Source: Armatimonadota bacterium
Lineage (GTDB): Bacteria; Sysuimicrobiota; Sysuimicrobiia; Sysuimicrobiales; Humicultoraceae
Reading direction: 5' to 3'
Length of the DNA stretch: 64,000 nucleotides
NCBI GenBank assembly: GCA_031081715.1
Contig: JAVHMA010000003.1
Span: 95,525 to 159,524, forward strand
Both the position numbers and the translations under genes were made by a program. Shown one piece after another: positions 1 through 8,988 of the stretch (position 1 is the stretch's first letter; every line of letters begins with the position of its first letter). The notes beneath the pieces are model-generated. The model had not been told where the DNA came from, did not search any database, and worked only from the letters and a program-made list of their open reading frames with translations.

Positions 1-804
1 GCCGTCGAGGATGAACTGCCGGCCCCCGAGCTCGCCGCGCGCGATCGCGGCCACCTCGGGCAGGCTCGCGGTCACCTCGCTCAGCCGCCGGCTCCAGATG
101 CGCACGACGTCGCCCTCGCGGTGGATCTGGACGCGCGCGCCGTCGTACTTCACCTCGAGCGCCGCACCCGCGGGCTGGGCCGCGAAGACCTCCTCGAACC
201 CATCGGCCACCTCGGCCAGCATCGGCAGCAAGGGCACGAACAGCCGGACGCCGGCACGCTCGAGTCCCGCCGCGCCCTCGCTCAACGCCAGCCGCGCGAC
301 CTCGGCCGGATCGGACAGAAACAGCGCCGCGCGCCGCACCAGCTCCGGGCCCACGCCGGCGGCATGCGCGATCGCCTCCTGGATGAGCCCGTCGTGCAGG
401 CCGATCCGCATCTCGCCGAGCAGGATGCCGCCGAGGACGCGCCGCTCGTCGGCGGTGGCGCGCGCGAGCAGCGACGCGAGCGCCGCCGTGCGCGCGCGCT
501 TCGCGCCGGCGCCGGAGGCGGCCGCGATGTGCGCGAAGGCCTCGGCCACGTCGCCCAGTGTCAGGACCGGGTCGGCAGCGGCCGGCCCGGCGGCGGCCAG
601 CGCATCGCGGAGCGTGGCCCAGCTCACCTCGAGCACGCGCGGGTCGGCGGCCGGGAACGGACGCGCGGTGAGAAAGGCGACCGCGGAGGGGACCTCGGCG
701 ACGGCCAGGCGACGGAGGAACTCGCCGACCAGTCGGGTCTTGACCAGGCGGCTGCGCGTGGCGGCGAGGGCGGCGCAGAGCGCGGCGAACTCGGCGAGGC
801 TCAC
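1..804 (-). CDS. ATP-dependent DNA ligase, N-terminal part (3' end beyond window)
   Basis: Joins nicks in double-stranded DNA through a covalent lysyl-AMP intermediate. The frame is open from the GTG at 804 to the window edge, giving 268 residues. The N-terminal helical DNA-binding part begins VSLAEFAALCAALAATRSRL. The nucleotidyltransferase motif I reads EVKYDGARVQIHR, with the adenylated lysine at residue 219 (codon 150-148). This is the archaeal/LigB type, not the NAD-dependent LigA type. A GAGGGAG ribosome site lies a few bases before the GTG at 804; an in-frame GTG at 834 is the alternative start. It follows pyrD by about 31 nt on the same strand and may be read through from it. The OB-fold half lies outside the window. 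Confidence 0.9.
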   Translation of the reverse strand, partial: MSLAEFAALCAALAATRSRLVKTRLVGEFLRRLAVAEVPSAVAFLTARPFPAADPRVLEVSWATLRDALAAAGPAAADPVLTLGDVAEAFAHIAAASGAGAKRARTAALASLLARATADERRVLGGILLGEMRIGLHDGLIQEAIAHAAGVGPELVRRAALFLSDPAEVARLALSEGAAGLERAGVRLFVPLLPMLAEVADGFEEVFAAQPAGAALEVKYDGARVQIHREGDVVRIWSRRLSEVTASLPEVAAIARGELGGRQFILDG

Positions 805-835
805 GGCGTCTCCCTCGGGGCGGCCCGAGACCACC

Positions 836-1909
836 TCAGGCGTCAACGCCCACGATCTCGCGCACGCTGCGTACCCCGTCGCGGGCCAGCAGCGCCACCA
901 GCCCGCGGCAGACGCGGCCGGCCATGCCGGGCCCCTCGTAGACGAAGCCCGTGTAGACCTGCACCAGCGATGCGCCCGCGCGGAGCATGGCGTAGGCGTC
1001 GTCGGCCCCGAACACGCCGCCGACCCCGACGACCTCGGCGCGGCCGCGCAGCCTCCGGCGAAACTCGCGCACGAGGCGCCTGACCAGCGCGCGGATCGGC
1101 GCACCCGAGAGCCCGCCGCCGCCCACGTTCGCCCGTGCGATCAGCGGCGAGTCCACGGTGGTGTTGGCGACCACGACGCCCGCGGCGCCGTGGCGGATGA
1201 CCAGCCCGGCGATCTCGTCCAGACTGGCCTCGGGCAGGTCGGGCGAGACCTTGAGCAGGAAGGGCTTGGGGGGCGCGCCGGTCCGGGCGGCCTGCGTGCC
1301 GATCTCGCCGCGCAACGCCTCGAGCAGATCGCCGAGCAGGTCCCCGCGGTGGAGGTCGCGCAGTCCCGGCGTATTCGGCGAGCTGATGTTGACGACGAAG
1401 TAGTCGCCCACCGCATAGAGCGTACGCAGCGCGACGATGTAGTCGTCGGCCGAGCGCGCCACCTCGGTCGCCTTGTTGCGCCCCACGTTGATGCCGAGCG
1501 GCGCGGTGCGCGGGGTACGCGCCAGCCGCGCCGCCACGGCCCCGGCACCCTCGCTGGGGAACCCCAGCCGGTTCACCAGCGCGCGCTCCGCTGGCAGGCG
1601 CGCCAGCCGCGGGCCCTCGTTGCCCGGCTGCGGCCGCGGCGTCACCGTGCCGACCTCGATGAACCCGAACCCCAGGCTCTCGAGCGCGGCCACCGCGCGG
1701 CCGTCCTTGTCGAACCCGGCGGCGACGCCGAGCGGGTTGGGGAACCGCAGCCCGAAGCAGGTGGTCTCGAGCAGCGGGTTCGCGACGGCCAGGCGCGCGC
1801 GCAGCAGCCGCCGCAGCGCCGGGCGGCGGCCGACGAGCTCGAGGGTGGCCACCGCGGCTGCGTGCGCGGCCTCCGGCGGCAACCAGAACAGCGGCGCGTG
1901 GATGCGCAT
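836..1909 (-). CDS. pyrD: dihydroorotate dehydrogenase (quinone type, class 2)
   Basis: Oxidises dihydroorotate to orotate with FMN, passing electrons to membrane quinone (fourth step of pyrimidine synthesis). At 357 residues it has the normal class 2 length, with an N-terminal helical extension (residues 1-45) that fits membrane association. Visible motifs are GVAAGFDKDG (61-70), the loop NISSPNTPGL (174-183) carrying the catalytic Ser of class 2 enzymes, and the phosphate-binding GVGGVFGADDAY near the C-terminus. The ATG at 1909 lies 8 nt after the pyrE stop, so the two are probably translated from one transcript. Confidence 0.95.
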   Translation of the reverse strand: MRIHAPLFWLPPEAAHAAAVATLELVGRRPALRRLLRARLAVANPLLETTCFGLRFPNPLGVAAGFDKDGRAVAALESLGFGFIEVGTVTPRPQPGNEGPRLARLPAERALVNRLGFPSEGAGAVAARLARTPRTAPLGINVGRNKATEVARSADDYIVALRTLYAVGDYFVVNISSPNTPGLRDLHRGDLLGDLLEALRGEIGTQAARTGAPPKPFLLKVSPDLPEASLDEIAGLVIRHGAAGVVVANTTVDSPLIARANVGGGGLSGAPIRALVRRLVREFRRRLRGRAEVVGVGGVFGADDAYAMLRAGASLVQVYTGFVYEGPGMAGRVCRGLVALLARDGVRSVREIVGVDA

Positions 1910-1917
1910 CGCGGGCG

Positions 1918-2505
1918 CTACCCGGTGAGTTCCTTGGGTTCGACCAAGCGCACGCCCTGTCGGCACAGCGGGCAGGTCGCCGGCTCCCACGCCGGGACGT
2001 CGAGGGTGAGCAGCGCTCGCAGCGGCACGCCGACATCGGTGCGGCCGGCCGAGCGGTCCACAAGCGCGCTGACCCCCACGACGTGCCCGCCCGCGGCCTC
2101 GACCGCGCGCAGGACCTTGCGGATCGACCCGCCCGTGGTGACCGCGTCCTCTACCACGAGCGCGCGCTCGCCCGGCGCGACGCGGAAGCCGCGGCGTAGC
2201 ACCATGCCGCCGTCGCGGGCCTTCTCGGCGTAGATCGCGCGGGCGCCGAGCACGCGGGCGACCTCGTAGGCCAGAATGACCCCGCCCATCGCGGTGCCCG
2301 CCACGACCTGCACGCGGGCGTCGCGGTACGGCGCGGCCATCGCCGCGGCCAGGCGCGCCGTGGGCGCCGGGTGCTGCTGGACCAGCGCGCACAGCAGGAA
2401 CAGGTCGGTGTGCAGTCCCGAGGTCAGCAGGAAGTGGCCCCGCCGGATGACGCCGGTCTCCTCGAGGACGCGGCGAACCTCGTCGGGGGTCAGGCCCGCG
2501 GTCAC
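1918..2505 (-). CDS. pyrE: orotate phosphoribosyltransferase
   Basis: Transfers phosphoribosyl from PRPP to orotate, giving OMP. It has 195 residues, the usual size. The PRPP loop is ALVVEDAVTTGGS (115-127), and residues GTAMGGVILAYEVA form the conserved segment before it. The C-terminus carries a CPLC pair (a probable small zinc knuckle seen in some bacterial OPRTs). The start is a GTG whose bases overlap the TGA of the upstream molybdenum hydroxylase (GTGA), so pyrE and pyrD sit at the end of a catabolic-looking operon instead of beside carbamoylation genes. Confidence 0.94.
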   Translation of the reverse strand: MTAGLTPDEVRRVLEETGVIRRGHFLLTSGLHTDLFLLCALVQQHPAPTARLAAAMAAPYRDARVQVVAGTAMGGVILAYEVARVLGARAIYAEKARDGGMVLRRGFRVAPGERALVVEDAVTTGGSIRKVLRAVEAAGGHVVGVSALVDRSAGRTDVGVPLRALLTLDVPAWEPATCPLCRQGVRLVEPKELTG

Positions 2506-4793
2506 GCGCCGTCCGCCGCGCGCAACGCGCGCCAGACGCGTTCCGGGGTAAGCGGCAGGTCGCGGACGCGCGCGCCCGTCGCCGCAGCCACCGCGCCGGC
2601 CACCGCAGGCGCGGGCATGACGATGCCGATCTCGCCGACGCCCTTCGCGCCAAACGGCCCCGGACCGCCGCCGTCCTGGTGGAGCGCGGCGGTGAACGTG
2701 GGGGGCAGGTCGTCGGCCAGCGGCACGCGGTAGTCGATCAGCCCGGCGTTCTGCACCTGGCCACCCTCGATGCGCACTTCCTCGAAGAGGGTGTGCCCCA
2801 GGCCCTGCACGGCGGCGCCCTGGTCCTGGGCCTCGCAGAGCTGCGGGTTGATCGCGCGGCCGGCGTCGGTGGCGCTGGCGTACGCGCAGACGCGTACCGC
2901 GCCGGTCTCCGCGTCCACCTCCACCTCTGCGGCCGCCGCGCCGAGCTCCCAGAAGGCGGTCGGCCCGGGCGCGCCGGGGTCCCGCTCCCCGGAGTGGAAC
3001 TCACCGCGGCCGATGAGCTCGCCGCCGGGCGTACCGAAGTGATAGGCGATCAGCTCGGCGTAGGTCGCGATCCGGCCGCCCGCGCGGGCCGCGCCGCCGG
3101 CCAGCGTGACGACGTCCGGGGGCGCCTCGAAGAACCGCCGGGCGATCTCCAGCAGTTGCCGGCGGACGTCCAGCGCCGCGCGGTGGACCGCGGTCCCGGC
3201 CAGCGCGGTGGACCGGCTCGCGCTCGAACCCTGGTCGTAGGGCACCAGGTCGGTGTCCGGCTCCTGCACGCTGATCCCCTCGAGGGGCAGGCCGAGCGTC
3301 TCGGCGGTGATCTGCGCCATCACGGTGCGCGGCCCCTGGCCCATCTCCACGCTGCCGACGTGCACGGTGGCCGTTCCGTCGGCGTGCAGCCGCACCAGGC
3401 TCGCGGAGACCGAGTGCGCGCCGCCGCCGTCCTTCACGCCGACCGCGACCCCGCGGCCGCGACCCGGGCGCGGCGGCGTCTCCCACCCGACGCCCCGCGC
3501 GGCGGCCCGCAGCAGCGCGGGCAGATCACCGTCGATCGGCCGGTCGGTGGGGTCGTAGGGCTCGCCCTGACCGAGCAGGTTGCGCAGCCGGAGCTCGGTC
3601 GGGTCGATGCCAAGCTCGGCGGCCAGCCGGTTGAGCTGGGACTCGCCGGCCCACTCCGCCTGCGGCGCGCCATAGCCGCGGAACGCGCCCGCGGGCACGC
3701 GGTGGGTGTAGACCGCGAAGGCCTCCACGTCCAGGTGCTCCCAGCGGTAGGGCCCGATAGAGAGATAGGCCACCTTCCCGGCCACGCGCGGCCCGACATC
3801 GGCGTAGGCCCCGGTGTCCAGCCAGGCCCGGACCACGCGCGCGACGAGCCGGCCGTCGCGCGTGGCGCCGGTCCGCATGTGGATGCGCGCCGGGTGCCGG
3901 GTGAGCGTGCGGAAGGCGTCGGTCACGCTCACCCACACGCGCACCGGCGCGCCGGCCGCGCGCGCCAGCGCCGCGGCCAGCGGCTCGTACTTGGCGTAGC
4001 ACTTCTGGCCGAAGGCGCCGCCGATGAGCGGTGCGATGACGCGAATGCGATGCGCGGGCACACCGAAGATCTCGGAGAGCTCCTTGCGGACCGGAAACGG
4101 GTGCTGCGTGCCGGACCAGACCGTGAGGCGGTCACCGTCCCAGCGCGCGATCGAGACGAACGACTCGAGCGAGACGTGCTGCACGGCCGGGAACGTGAAG
4201 ACATCCTCGACGACGACCTCGGCCCGCTGGAGCCCGCGGGCGCCGTCCCCGCGCGTGCGCCGCACGTGGTGGCAGATGTTGGTCCCCTCGACCGGCCGCA
4301 GGGCGCGCAGGTCGCGGAAGTGCCCCGCGGGCCGCAACCGCTCGTGCACCAGCGGTGCGCCCGGGGCGAGCGCCTCGTCGAGCGTGGTGACCGCGGGCAG
4401 CGGGTCGTAGTCCACCTCGATCCGCTCCAGCGCCGCCTCCGCCGCGACCGCGTCGCTGGCGGCCACGGCCGCCACGGGCTCGCCCTCGTAGCGGACGCGG
4501 CCGATCGCGAGCAGCGGCTGGTCCTTGTACGCGACGCCGTAGTACGGGTCGAGACCATCCAGGTCCGCGCCCGTGAGCACCGCCGCCACGCCCGGGACCG
4601 CGCGCGCGCGGGAGACGTCGATGCCGCGGATGCGGGCGTGGGGCAGCGGGCTGCGCAGGATACGGGTCTCCAGCATCCCGGGCACCGCGACATCGGAGAC
4701 GAAGCGCGCCCGGCCGGTCACCTTATCGGTGCCGTCGACGCGGGCCGTCGGCCGGCCCACGACCTCCAGGGTGGTCTCCCGGTCTTCCGTCAT
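2502..4793 (-). CDS. molybdenum hydroxylase large subunit (xanthine dehydrogenase/CoxL superfamily), second copy
   Basis: Mo-pterin catalytic subunit of a heterotrimeric hydroxylase that inserts oxygen from water into an aromatic, heterocyclic or aldehyde substrate. It has 763 residues from the ATG at 4793 (the open frame extends further upstream but that part is unlike the family). Seen: the N-terminal KVTGRARFVSD region, IGGAFGQKCYAKYEP (257-271), the active-site loop AGAFRGYGAPQ (368-378) and the terminal KGVGEIG with the catalytic Glu at 721. The loop lacks the AYxCSFR sequence of true CO dehydrogenases, so CO oxidation is unlikely. It is downstream of another large subunit and has no small or medium subunit of its own. 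The substrate cannot be told. Confidence 0.9.
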   Translation of the reverse strand: MTEDRETTLEVVGRPTARVDGTDKVTGRARFVSDVAVPGMLETRILRSPLPHARIRGIDVSRARAVPGVAAVLTGADLDGLDPYYGVAYKDQPLLAIGRVRYEGEPVAAVAASDAVAAEAALERIEVDYDPLPAVTTLDEALAPGAPLVHERLRPAGHFRDLRALRPVEGTNICHHVRRTRGDGARGLQRAEVVVEDVFTFPAVQHVSLESFVSIARWDGDRLTVWSGTQHPFPVRKELSEIFGVPAHRIRVIAPLIGGAFGQKCYAKYEPLAAALARAAGAPVRVWVSVTDAFRTLTRHPARIHMRTGATRDGRLVARVVRAWLDTGAYADVGPRVAGKVAYLSIGPYRWEHLDVEAFAVYTHRVPAGAFRGYGAPQAEWAGESQLNRLAAELGIDPTELRLRNLLGQGEPYDPTDRPIDGDLPALLRAAARGVGWETPPRPGRGRGVAVGVKDGGGAHSVSASLVRLHADGTATVHVGSVEMGQGPRTVMAQITAETLGLPLEGISVQEPDTDLVPYDQGSSASRSTALAGTAVHRAALDVRRQLLEIARRFFEAPPDVVTLAGGAARAGGRIATYAELIAYHFGTPGGELIGRGEFHSGERDPGAPGPTAFWELGAAAAEVEVDAETGAVRVCAYASATDAGRAINPQLCEAQDQGAAVQGLGHTLFEEVRIEGGQVQNAGLIDYRVPLADDLPPTFTAALHQDGGGPGPFGAKGVGEIGIVMPAPAVAGAVAAATGARVRDLPLTPERVWRALRAADGA

Positions 4794-5251
4794 CGCCCTC
4801 CCGGTTCCTCGCGCAGCTCCGCGAGCACGCGGCGCTCGACCTCGCGCAGCGCCGCCGCCCTGGGCCCGGTCCACTCGAACGCGAGCGGTGTGACGGTCAC
4901 CCCCGCGAACGTCTGGTCGCGGACCTCCCGCACCACGAGCTCCCAGGCCGCCATCGCAAACGGCGCGGCCGCGATCCGCGCGCGCACCTGGCGCGCCTCG
5001 CCCTTGACCAGCACGAGCACGTCGGCGGCCGCGATCACCTGCAGCGCCGCGCGGCCGGTGCGCTCCAGGTTGGCGAGCGTGACGGTCCCGTGATCGGCCG
5101 CGAACCGCACGTGGCCCGCGTCGAGCGCCAGGGCCCAGGTCATCACCGCGTGGCCCCAGCCATCGGCGCCCACGGTGACGAGCACCGCCGGGCAGCCGTC
5201 CTGCATCGCCGCCACCGCGCGCACGGGTAGCGCCGGCATCGTCCGGGCCAT
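4790..5251 (-). CDS. pyridoxamine 5'-phosphate oxidase-like flavin protein
   Basis: A 153-residue FMN-binding split-barrel protein. The segment PAVLVTVGADGWGHAVMTWALALDAGHVRFAADHGTVT is rewritten here only in part: the key pieces are VLVTVGADG near residue 24 and VRFAADHGT-LANLERTGRAAL near residues 48-70, typical of the PNPOx-like fold. Its stop overlaps the start of the large-subunit gene by 4 nt, and it follows the UbiD gene by 10 nt, so it is embedded in the hydroxylase operon. It could be a small flavin reductase, or a binding protein for flavin or prenyl-FMN; the sequence does not decide between these. Confidence 0.7.
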   Translation of the reverse strand: MARTMPALPVRAVAAMQDGCPAVLVTVGADGWGHAVMTWALALDAGHVRFAADHGTVTLANLERTGRAALQVIAAADVLVLVKGEARQVRARIAAAPFAMAAWELVVREVRDQTFAGVTVTPLAFEWTGPRAAALREVERRVLAELREEPGGR

Positions 5252-5261
5252 CGCGCCGCGC

Positions 5262-6713
5262 CTAGTCGGCGATCTCGGGCAGCCGGTCGCGCCAGCGCGC
5301 CACGATCTCGCGCTGGTAGTCCGCGGGCGCCATGCAGATCTCCGGGAACTCGCGGCCGTGGGGCCGGGTGGCGTCGATGAGCACCCGCGCGTTCCGGTTG
5401 CGCCGCTCGGGCGGGTAGGCCATCGGGTCGAGCGGCGTGCTCCAGCGGCCCGCGAAGATCTCCACGTCCTCGCGCGGGTCCACGCGGCTGCACATCGCCC
5501 AGATGACGTCGTTCATGTTCATCGGGTCCACGTCGTCGTCCACCACCACGACGTAACGGTTGGCGTAGGCGCCCGCGTGGCAGTGCATGGCGATCGTCCC
5601 GGCCTGCTTCGCGTGGCCCGCGTACATCTGGCGGATCGCGACGATCAGGAACATGCGGCCGCCGCCGGCCTCGTGTGACCACACCCCGGTGACGCCCGGT
5701 ATGCCCGCGGCCTCGAGCTCGTCCCAGACCATCGCCGAGCGCAGGATGCCGCGGTAGTAGGTATCGTCGTTGGGCGGCTTGGCCGGCAGGTTCCCCAGGA
5801 TAATCGGCTGCTCCCGGTGCCGCACCGCCAGCACCCGGATGACCGGCGCCGGCCGGCTGCCGCCGGCGTAGTAGCCGAGCCACTCGCCGAACGGCCCCTC
5901 GCTGCGCTCCTCGCCCGGGTGGACCTCGCCCTCGATCACCAGCTCCGCCGAGGCGGGCACCGGCAGGCCGGTGACCTCGCTCTCGATCACCTCGACCGGG
6001 GCGCCGCGCAGGCCGCCGGCGACGTCGTACTCGCCGACCCCGTACGGGATCTCGAGGCCGCCCACGAAGAAGAGCAGCGGGTCGTGGCCCACCGACACCG
6101 CGATCGGGCACGGCCGGCCCTGCGCCCAGTACCGCTCGAGGATGAGCCGCCCGTGCTTGCCCGGCGAGATGTAGACGCCGGCGTGGCGCTCGTCGTGCAC
6201 CATCACCCGGTAGACGCCCAGGTTGACCCAGCCCGAGTCGGGGTCGCGCTGGATCACCACCCCGCCGGTGCCGATGTAGCGGCCGCCGTCCTTGTGGTGC
6301 CAGCGCGGCGAGGGGAACGCGAGCAGGTTGACGGCGTCGCCGGTCTGCACGCGCGCGTTCACCGGGCCGTCGGCGACCGCGCGCGGCGGCTGCGTGGGGT
6401 AGCCGCGGGTGAAGCGGCGCCAGGCGTCGATGATGCCGCGCGCGCCCGCGTCCGGCGGCAGCCCCAGTGTGAGCGCGATGCGGCGGTCCGAGGTGAGCGT
6501 GTTGGTGAGCACGCGAAAGCCGGACGGATAGCCGGCGATGTCGTCGAACAGCAGCGCCGGCAGCCCCATGCGGCGCTGGAACAGGTCGGTGATCGTGCCG
6601 AGCTCGAGGTCCCAGTGCGCGCCGCGCACCGTCCGCACCTCGCCCAGGCCGTCCACCAGGGCCAGCCACCCGCGCAGGTCGGTGTACTGCACCGCGAGCG
6701 CCCCGCCTGCCAT
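5262..6713 (-). CDS. UbiD-family prenyl-FMN-dependent (de)carboxylase
   Basis: Reversible non-oxidative decarboxylation of an aromatic or alpha,beta-unsaturated acid using prenylated FMN made by UbiX. It has 483 residues, the normal UbiD length. The catalytic Arg-Glu-Glu network is visible: Arg169 in NLGVYRVMVHD, and Glu272 and Glu277 in SEGPFGEWLGYY (the same 5-residue spacing as the E277/E282 pair of Fdc1). I prefer the ATG at 6713 with a G-rich ribosome site; an in-frame GTG at 6722 is possible. It sits between two molybdenum hydroxylase large subunits, which suggests a route that hydroxylates and decarboxylates (or carboxylates) an aromatic compound. A UbiX-like gene lies at 13754. Confidence 0.92.
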   Translation of the reverse strand: MAGGALAVQYTDLRGWLALVDGLGEVRTVRGAHWDLELGTITDLFQRRMGLPALLFDDIAGYPSGFRVLTNTLTSDRRIALTLGLPPDAGARGIIDAWRRFTRGYPTQPPRAVADGPVNARVQTGDAVNLLAFPSPRWHHKDGGRYIGTGGVVIQRDPDSGWVNLGVYRVMVHDERHAGVYISPGKHGRLILERYWAQGRPCPIAVSVGHDPLLFFVGGLEIPYGVGEYDVAGGLRGAPVEVIESEVTGLPVPASAELVIEGEVHPGEERSEGPFGEWLGYYAGGSRPAPVIRVLAVRHREQPIILGNLPAKPPNDDTYYRGILRSAMVWDELEAAGIPGVTGVWSHEAGGGRMFLIVAIRQMYAGHAKQAGTIAMHCHAGAYANRYVVVVDDDVDPMNMNDVIWAMCSRVDPREDVEIFAGRWSTPLDPMAYPPERRNRNARVLIDATRPHGREFPEICMAPADYQREIVARWRDRLPEIAD

Positions 6714-6726
6714 GCCCCCCACCGCC

Positions 6727-8988
6727 CTATCCGGCCGAGACGGCCTGCTGTGCGCGGGCCCGCCGCAACGCGCGCCACACGCGCTCCGGGGTCAAGGGTA
6801 GCTCGGTGACCACCACGCCGCACGCGCGCGCCAGCGCCGTGGTGACCGCCGGCGCGACCGGGTTGATCGCGCCCTCGCCCATGCCTTTCACCCCGTGGGC
6901 GCCGGGCCCGTTATGGTCCTCCACCAGCCCGGTCTCCAGCGCGGGCAGATCGTCGGCGAGCGGCACCCGGTAGTCCACCAGGTTGCCGTTCTGGAGCTGT
7001 CCGGCCTCGTAGCGCAGCGCCTCGAACAGCGTGTGCCCGAGCCCCATCATCGCCGCGCCCTCGTCCTGACCCTCCGCGAGCGGCGGGTTGACCGCGATGC
7101 CGACGTCGGCGAGCGAGGCGTACCGCGCCACGCGCACCTGCCCGGTCTCATCGTCGACCGCGACCTCGGCCCCGCCCCACCCGACCTCCCAGAACAGCGG
7201 CGGTGGCGCCCAGCGGCCGCCGCCGCGGACGTAGCCGCGACCGATCAGCTCGCCGCCGGGCCCGCCGAAGAACGCGCGCACCGCGTCGCCGTAGGCGATC
7301 TCGCGGCCGTCCGGCGCGCGGATGCGGCCGGCCTCGAAACATAGCGAGGCCGCCCCGGCCCCCAGCGCGGCTGCGGCGGCCTCGGCGAGCTGCGCGCGGA
7401 CCTCCTGGCAGGCGGCCTGGACCGCCAGTCCCATCACCGTGGTCGAGCGGCTCGCGCCGGTGGAGCGGTCGTAGGGCGTGCCGGCGGTGTCGGATGCGAC
7501 GACGCCGACGCGCTCCACCGGCAGCGCCAGCGCCTCGGCGGCGATCTGCGCCAGGACCGTGCGCACGCCCTGCCCGAGCTCGGTGCTGCTCTCGTGGACG
7601 GACGCGCTCCCGTCGGCGTGGAGTCGGACGATGGCGGACGCCACGGGCTCGGCGCCCGCGTCGGTGATGCCGACGGCGAGCCCTCGGCCGGTGCGCGGGC
7701 TCGCCGGGTGGCCCCACCCGATCGCGGCGGCCACGCGGCGCAAGCCGGCCTCCAGGTCGGCGTCCAGCGGCCGCTCCCCGTCCAACAGCGCCTCACCGCG
7801 GCGGCCTAGGTTACGAGCGCGGAACTCGACCGGGTCCAGCCCCAACGCCTGGGCGATCAGGTCCATCTGGACCTCGCAGGCCCAGATCGTCTGCGGCGCG
7901 CCGATCGCGCGGAACGAGCCGGCGGGCACGGTGTTGGTGTAGACCGCGTACGCGTCGCTCCGCACGTGCGGACACCGGTAGCCGCCGAGCACCCGGCGCG
8001 CCGCCCTGGCGGTGACGCGCGGGCCGTTGTCCGCGTAGGCGCCCGTGTCGAGCCAGCTGGTCGCCACCCGGGCGACCAGGCGACCGTCGCGGTCCACGCC
8101 GGTGCGCAGCACGACGCGCGCGGCGTGCCGGCGCGTGGTCAGGCACGCCTCGGCCACCGACAGCGCCACGCGCACCGGCCGGCCGGCCTTGCGCGCGAGC
8201 GCCACGGCCAGCGGCTCGAGCTTGGTGTACGACTTGCTGCCGAACCCGCCGCCCACGTAGGGCACGACCACGCGCACCTGCTCCAGCGCGCGCCCGAACA
8301 TGCGGGCCAGATCGGCGCGCACCAGAAACGGGTGCTGCGCCGAGGTCCACACGGTCACGGCCGGGCCGTCGGCCGCGGCCACGACCGCGTGGGGCTCCAT
8401 CGCGTAGTGGTAGACCATGGGAAACACAAACGTGTGCTCGAAGGTGTGCGCGGCGCCGGCGAGCGCGGCCTCGGGGTCGCCGCGCGCGACGCGCGCGTGG
8501 AAGCAGATGTTGCCCTCGGCCTCCGGCGGCGCGCCGGCCGGGCGGCGCGCGTGCACCCGCGGGGCGCCCCCCGCCAGCGCGGCGTCGAGGTCGAGCACCG
8601 GCGGCAGCTCGTCGTAGGCGACCTCGATGCGCTCCAGGGCCTCCTGCGCGGTCGCGGGGTCGAGCGCGGCCACGGCGGCCACGGGCTCGCCGGCATAGCG
8701 CACCTCGTCGATCGCGATCAGCGGGCGGTCCCTGACGAGCTGACCGTAGTAGGGGTCGATGTCGCGGAGGTCGGCTGCCGTGAGCACGGCCACCACGCCC
8801 GGCATTCGCTCGGCACGGCTCGCGTCGATGGCGAGGATGCGCGCGCGCGGCACCGGGCTGCGCAGGATCGCGCCGTGGGCCATGCCCGGCACCACCAGAT
8901 CCACCGTGTAGCGCGCGCGGCCGGTGACCTTCTCGAACCCATCCAGGCGGGGCACCGGCCGACCGACGACGCGGAGCGCCTCAGCCAT
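6727..8988 (-). CDS. molybdenum hydroxylase large subunit (xanthine dehydrogenase/CoxL superfamily), first copy
   Basis: Catalytic Mo-pterin subunit, 753 residues from the ATG at 8988, overlapping the end of the iron-sulfur subunit by 8 nt. Seen: KVTGRARYTVD near the N-terminus, YVGGGFGSKSYTKLEP (molybdopterin region), the loop PAGSFRAIGAPQT, and the C-terminal KGMGEGAINP with the catalytic Glu at 705. It resembles the copy at 2502-4793 throughout, down to the closing LPLTPERVWRALR, so the two are paralogues. The active-site loop differs (FRAIGAPQ against FRGYGAPQ), suggesting different substrates. It is not of the CO-dehydrogenase active-site type. Confidence 0.91.
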   Translation of the reverse strand: MAEALRVVGRPVPRLDGFEKVTGRARYTVDLVVPGMAHGAILRSPVPRARILAIDASRAERMPGVVAVLTAADLRDIDPYYGQLVRDRPLIAIDEVRYAGEPVAAVAALDPATAQEALERIEVAYDELPPVLDLDAALAGGAPRVHARRPAGAPPEAEGNICFHARVARGDPEAALAGAAHTFEHTFVFPMVYHYAMEPHAVVAAADGPAVTVWTSAQHPFLVRADLARMFGRALEQVRVVVPYVGGGFGSKSYTKLEPLAVALARKAGRPVRVALSVAEACLTTRRHAARVVLRTGVDRDGRLVARVATSWLDTGAYADNGPRVTARAARRVLGGYRCPHVRSDAYAVYTNTVPAGSFRAIGAPQTIWACEVQMDLIAQALGLDPVEFRARNLGRRGEALLDGERPLDADLEAGLRRVAAAIGWGHPASPRTGRGLAVGITDAGAEPVASAIVRLHADGSASVHESSTELGQGVRTVLAQIAAEALALPVERVGVVASDTAGTPYDRSTGASRSTTVMGLAVQAACQEVRAQLAEAAAAALGAGAASLCFEAGRIRAPDGREIAYGDAVRAFFGGPGGELIGRGYVRGGGRWAPPPLFWEVGWGGAEVAVDDETGQVRVARYASLADVGIAVNPPLAEGQDEGAAMMGLGHTLFEALRYEAGQLQNGNLVDYRVPLADDLPALETGLVEDHNGPGAHGVKGMGEGAINPVAPAVTTALARACGVVVTELPLTPERVWRALRRARAQQAVSAG

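Noticed and set aside
11..5093. Very long plus-strand open frames (740 and 804 codons) over the ligase, pyr and hydroxylase genes
   Set aside because: They are Arg/Ala/Pro-rich antisense translations typical of high-GC DNA; the minus strand has clear conserved enzymes in the same place.
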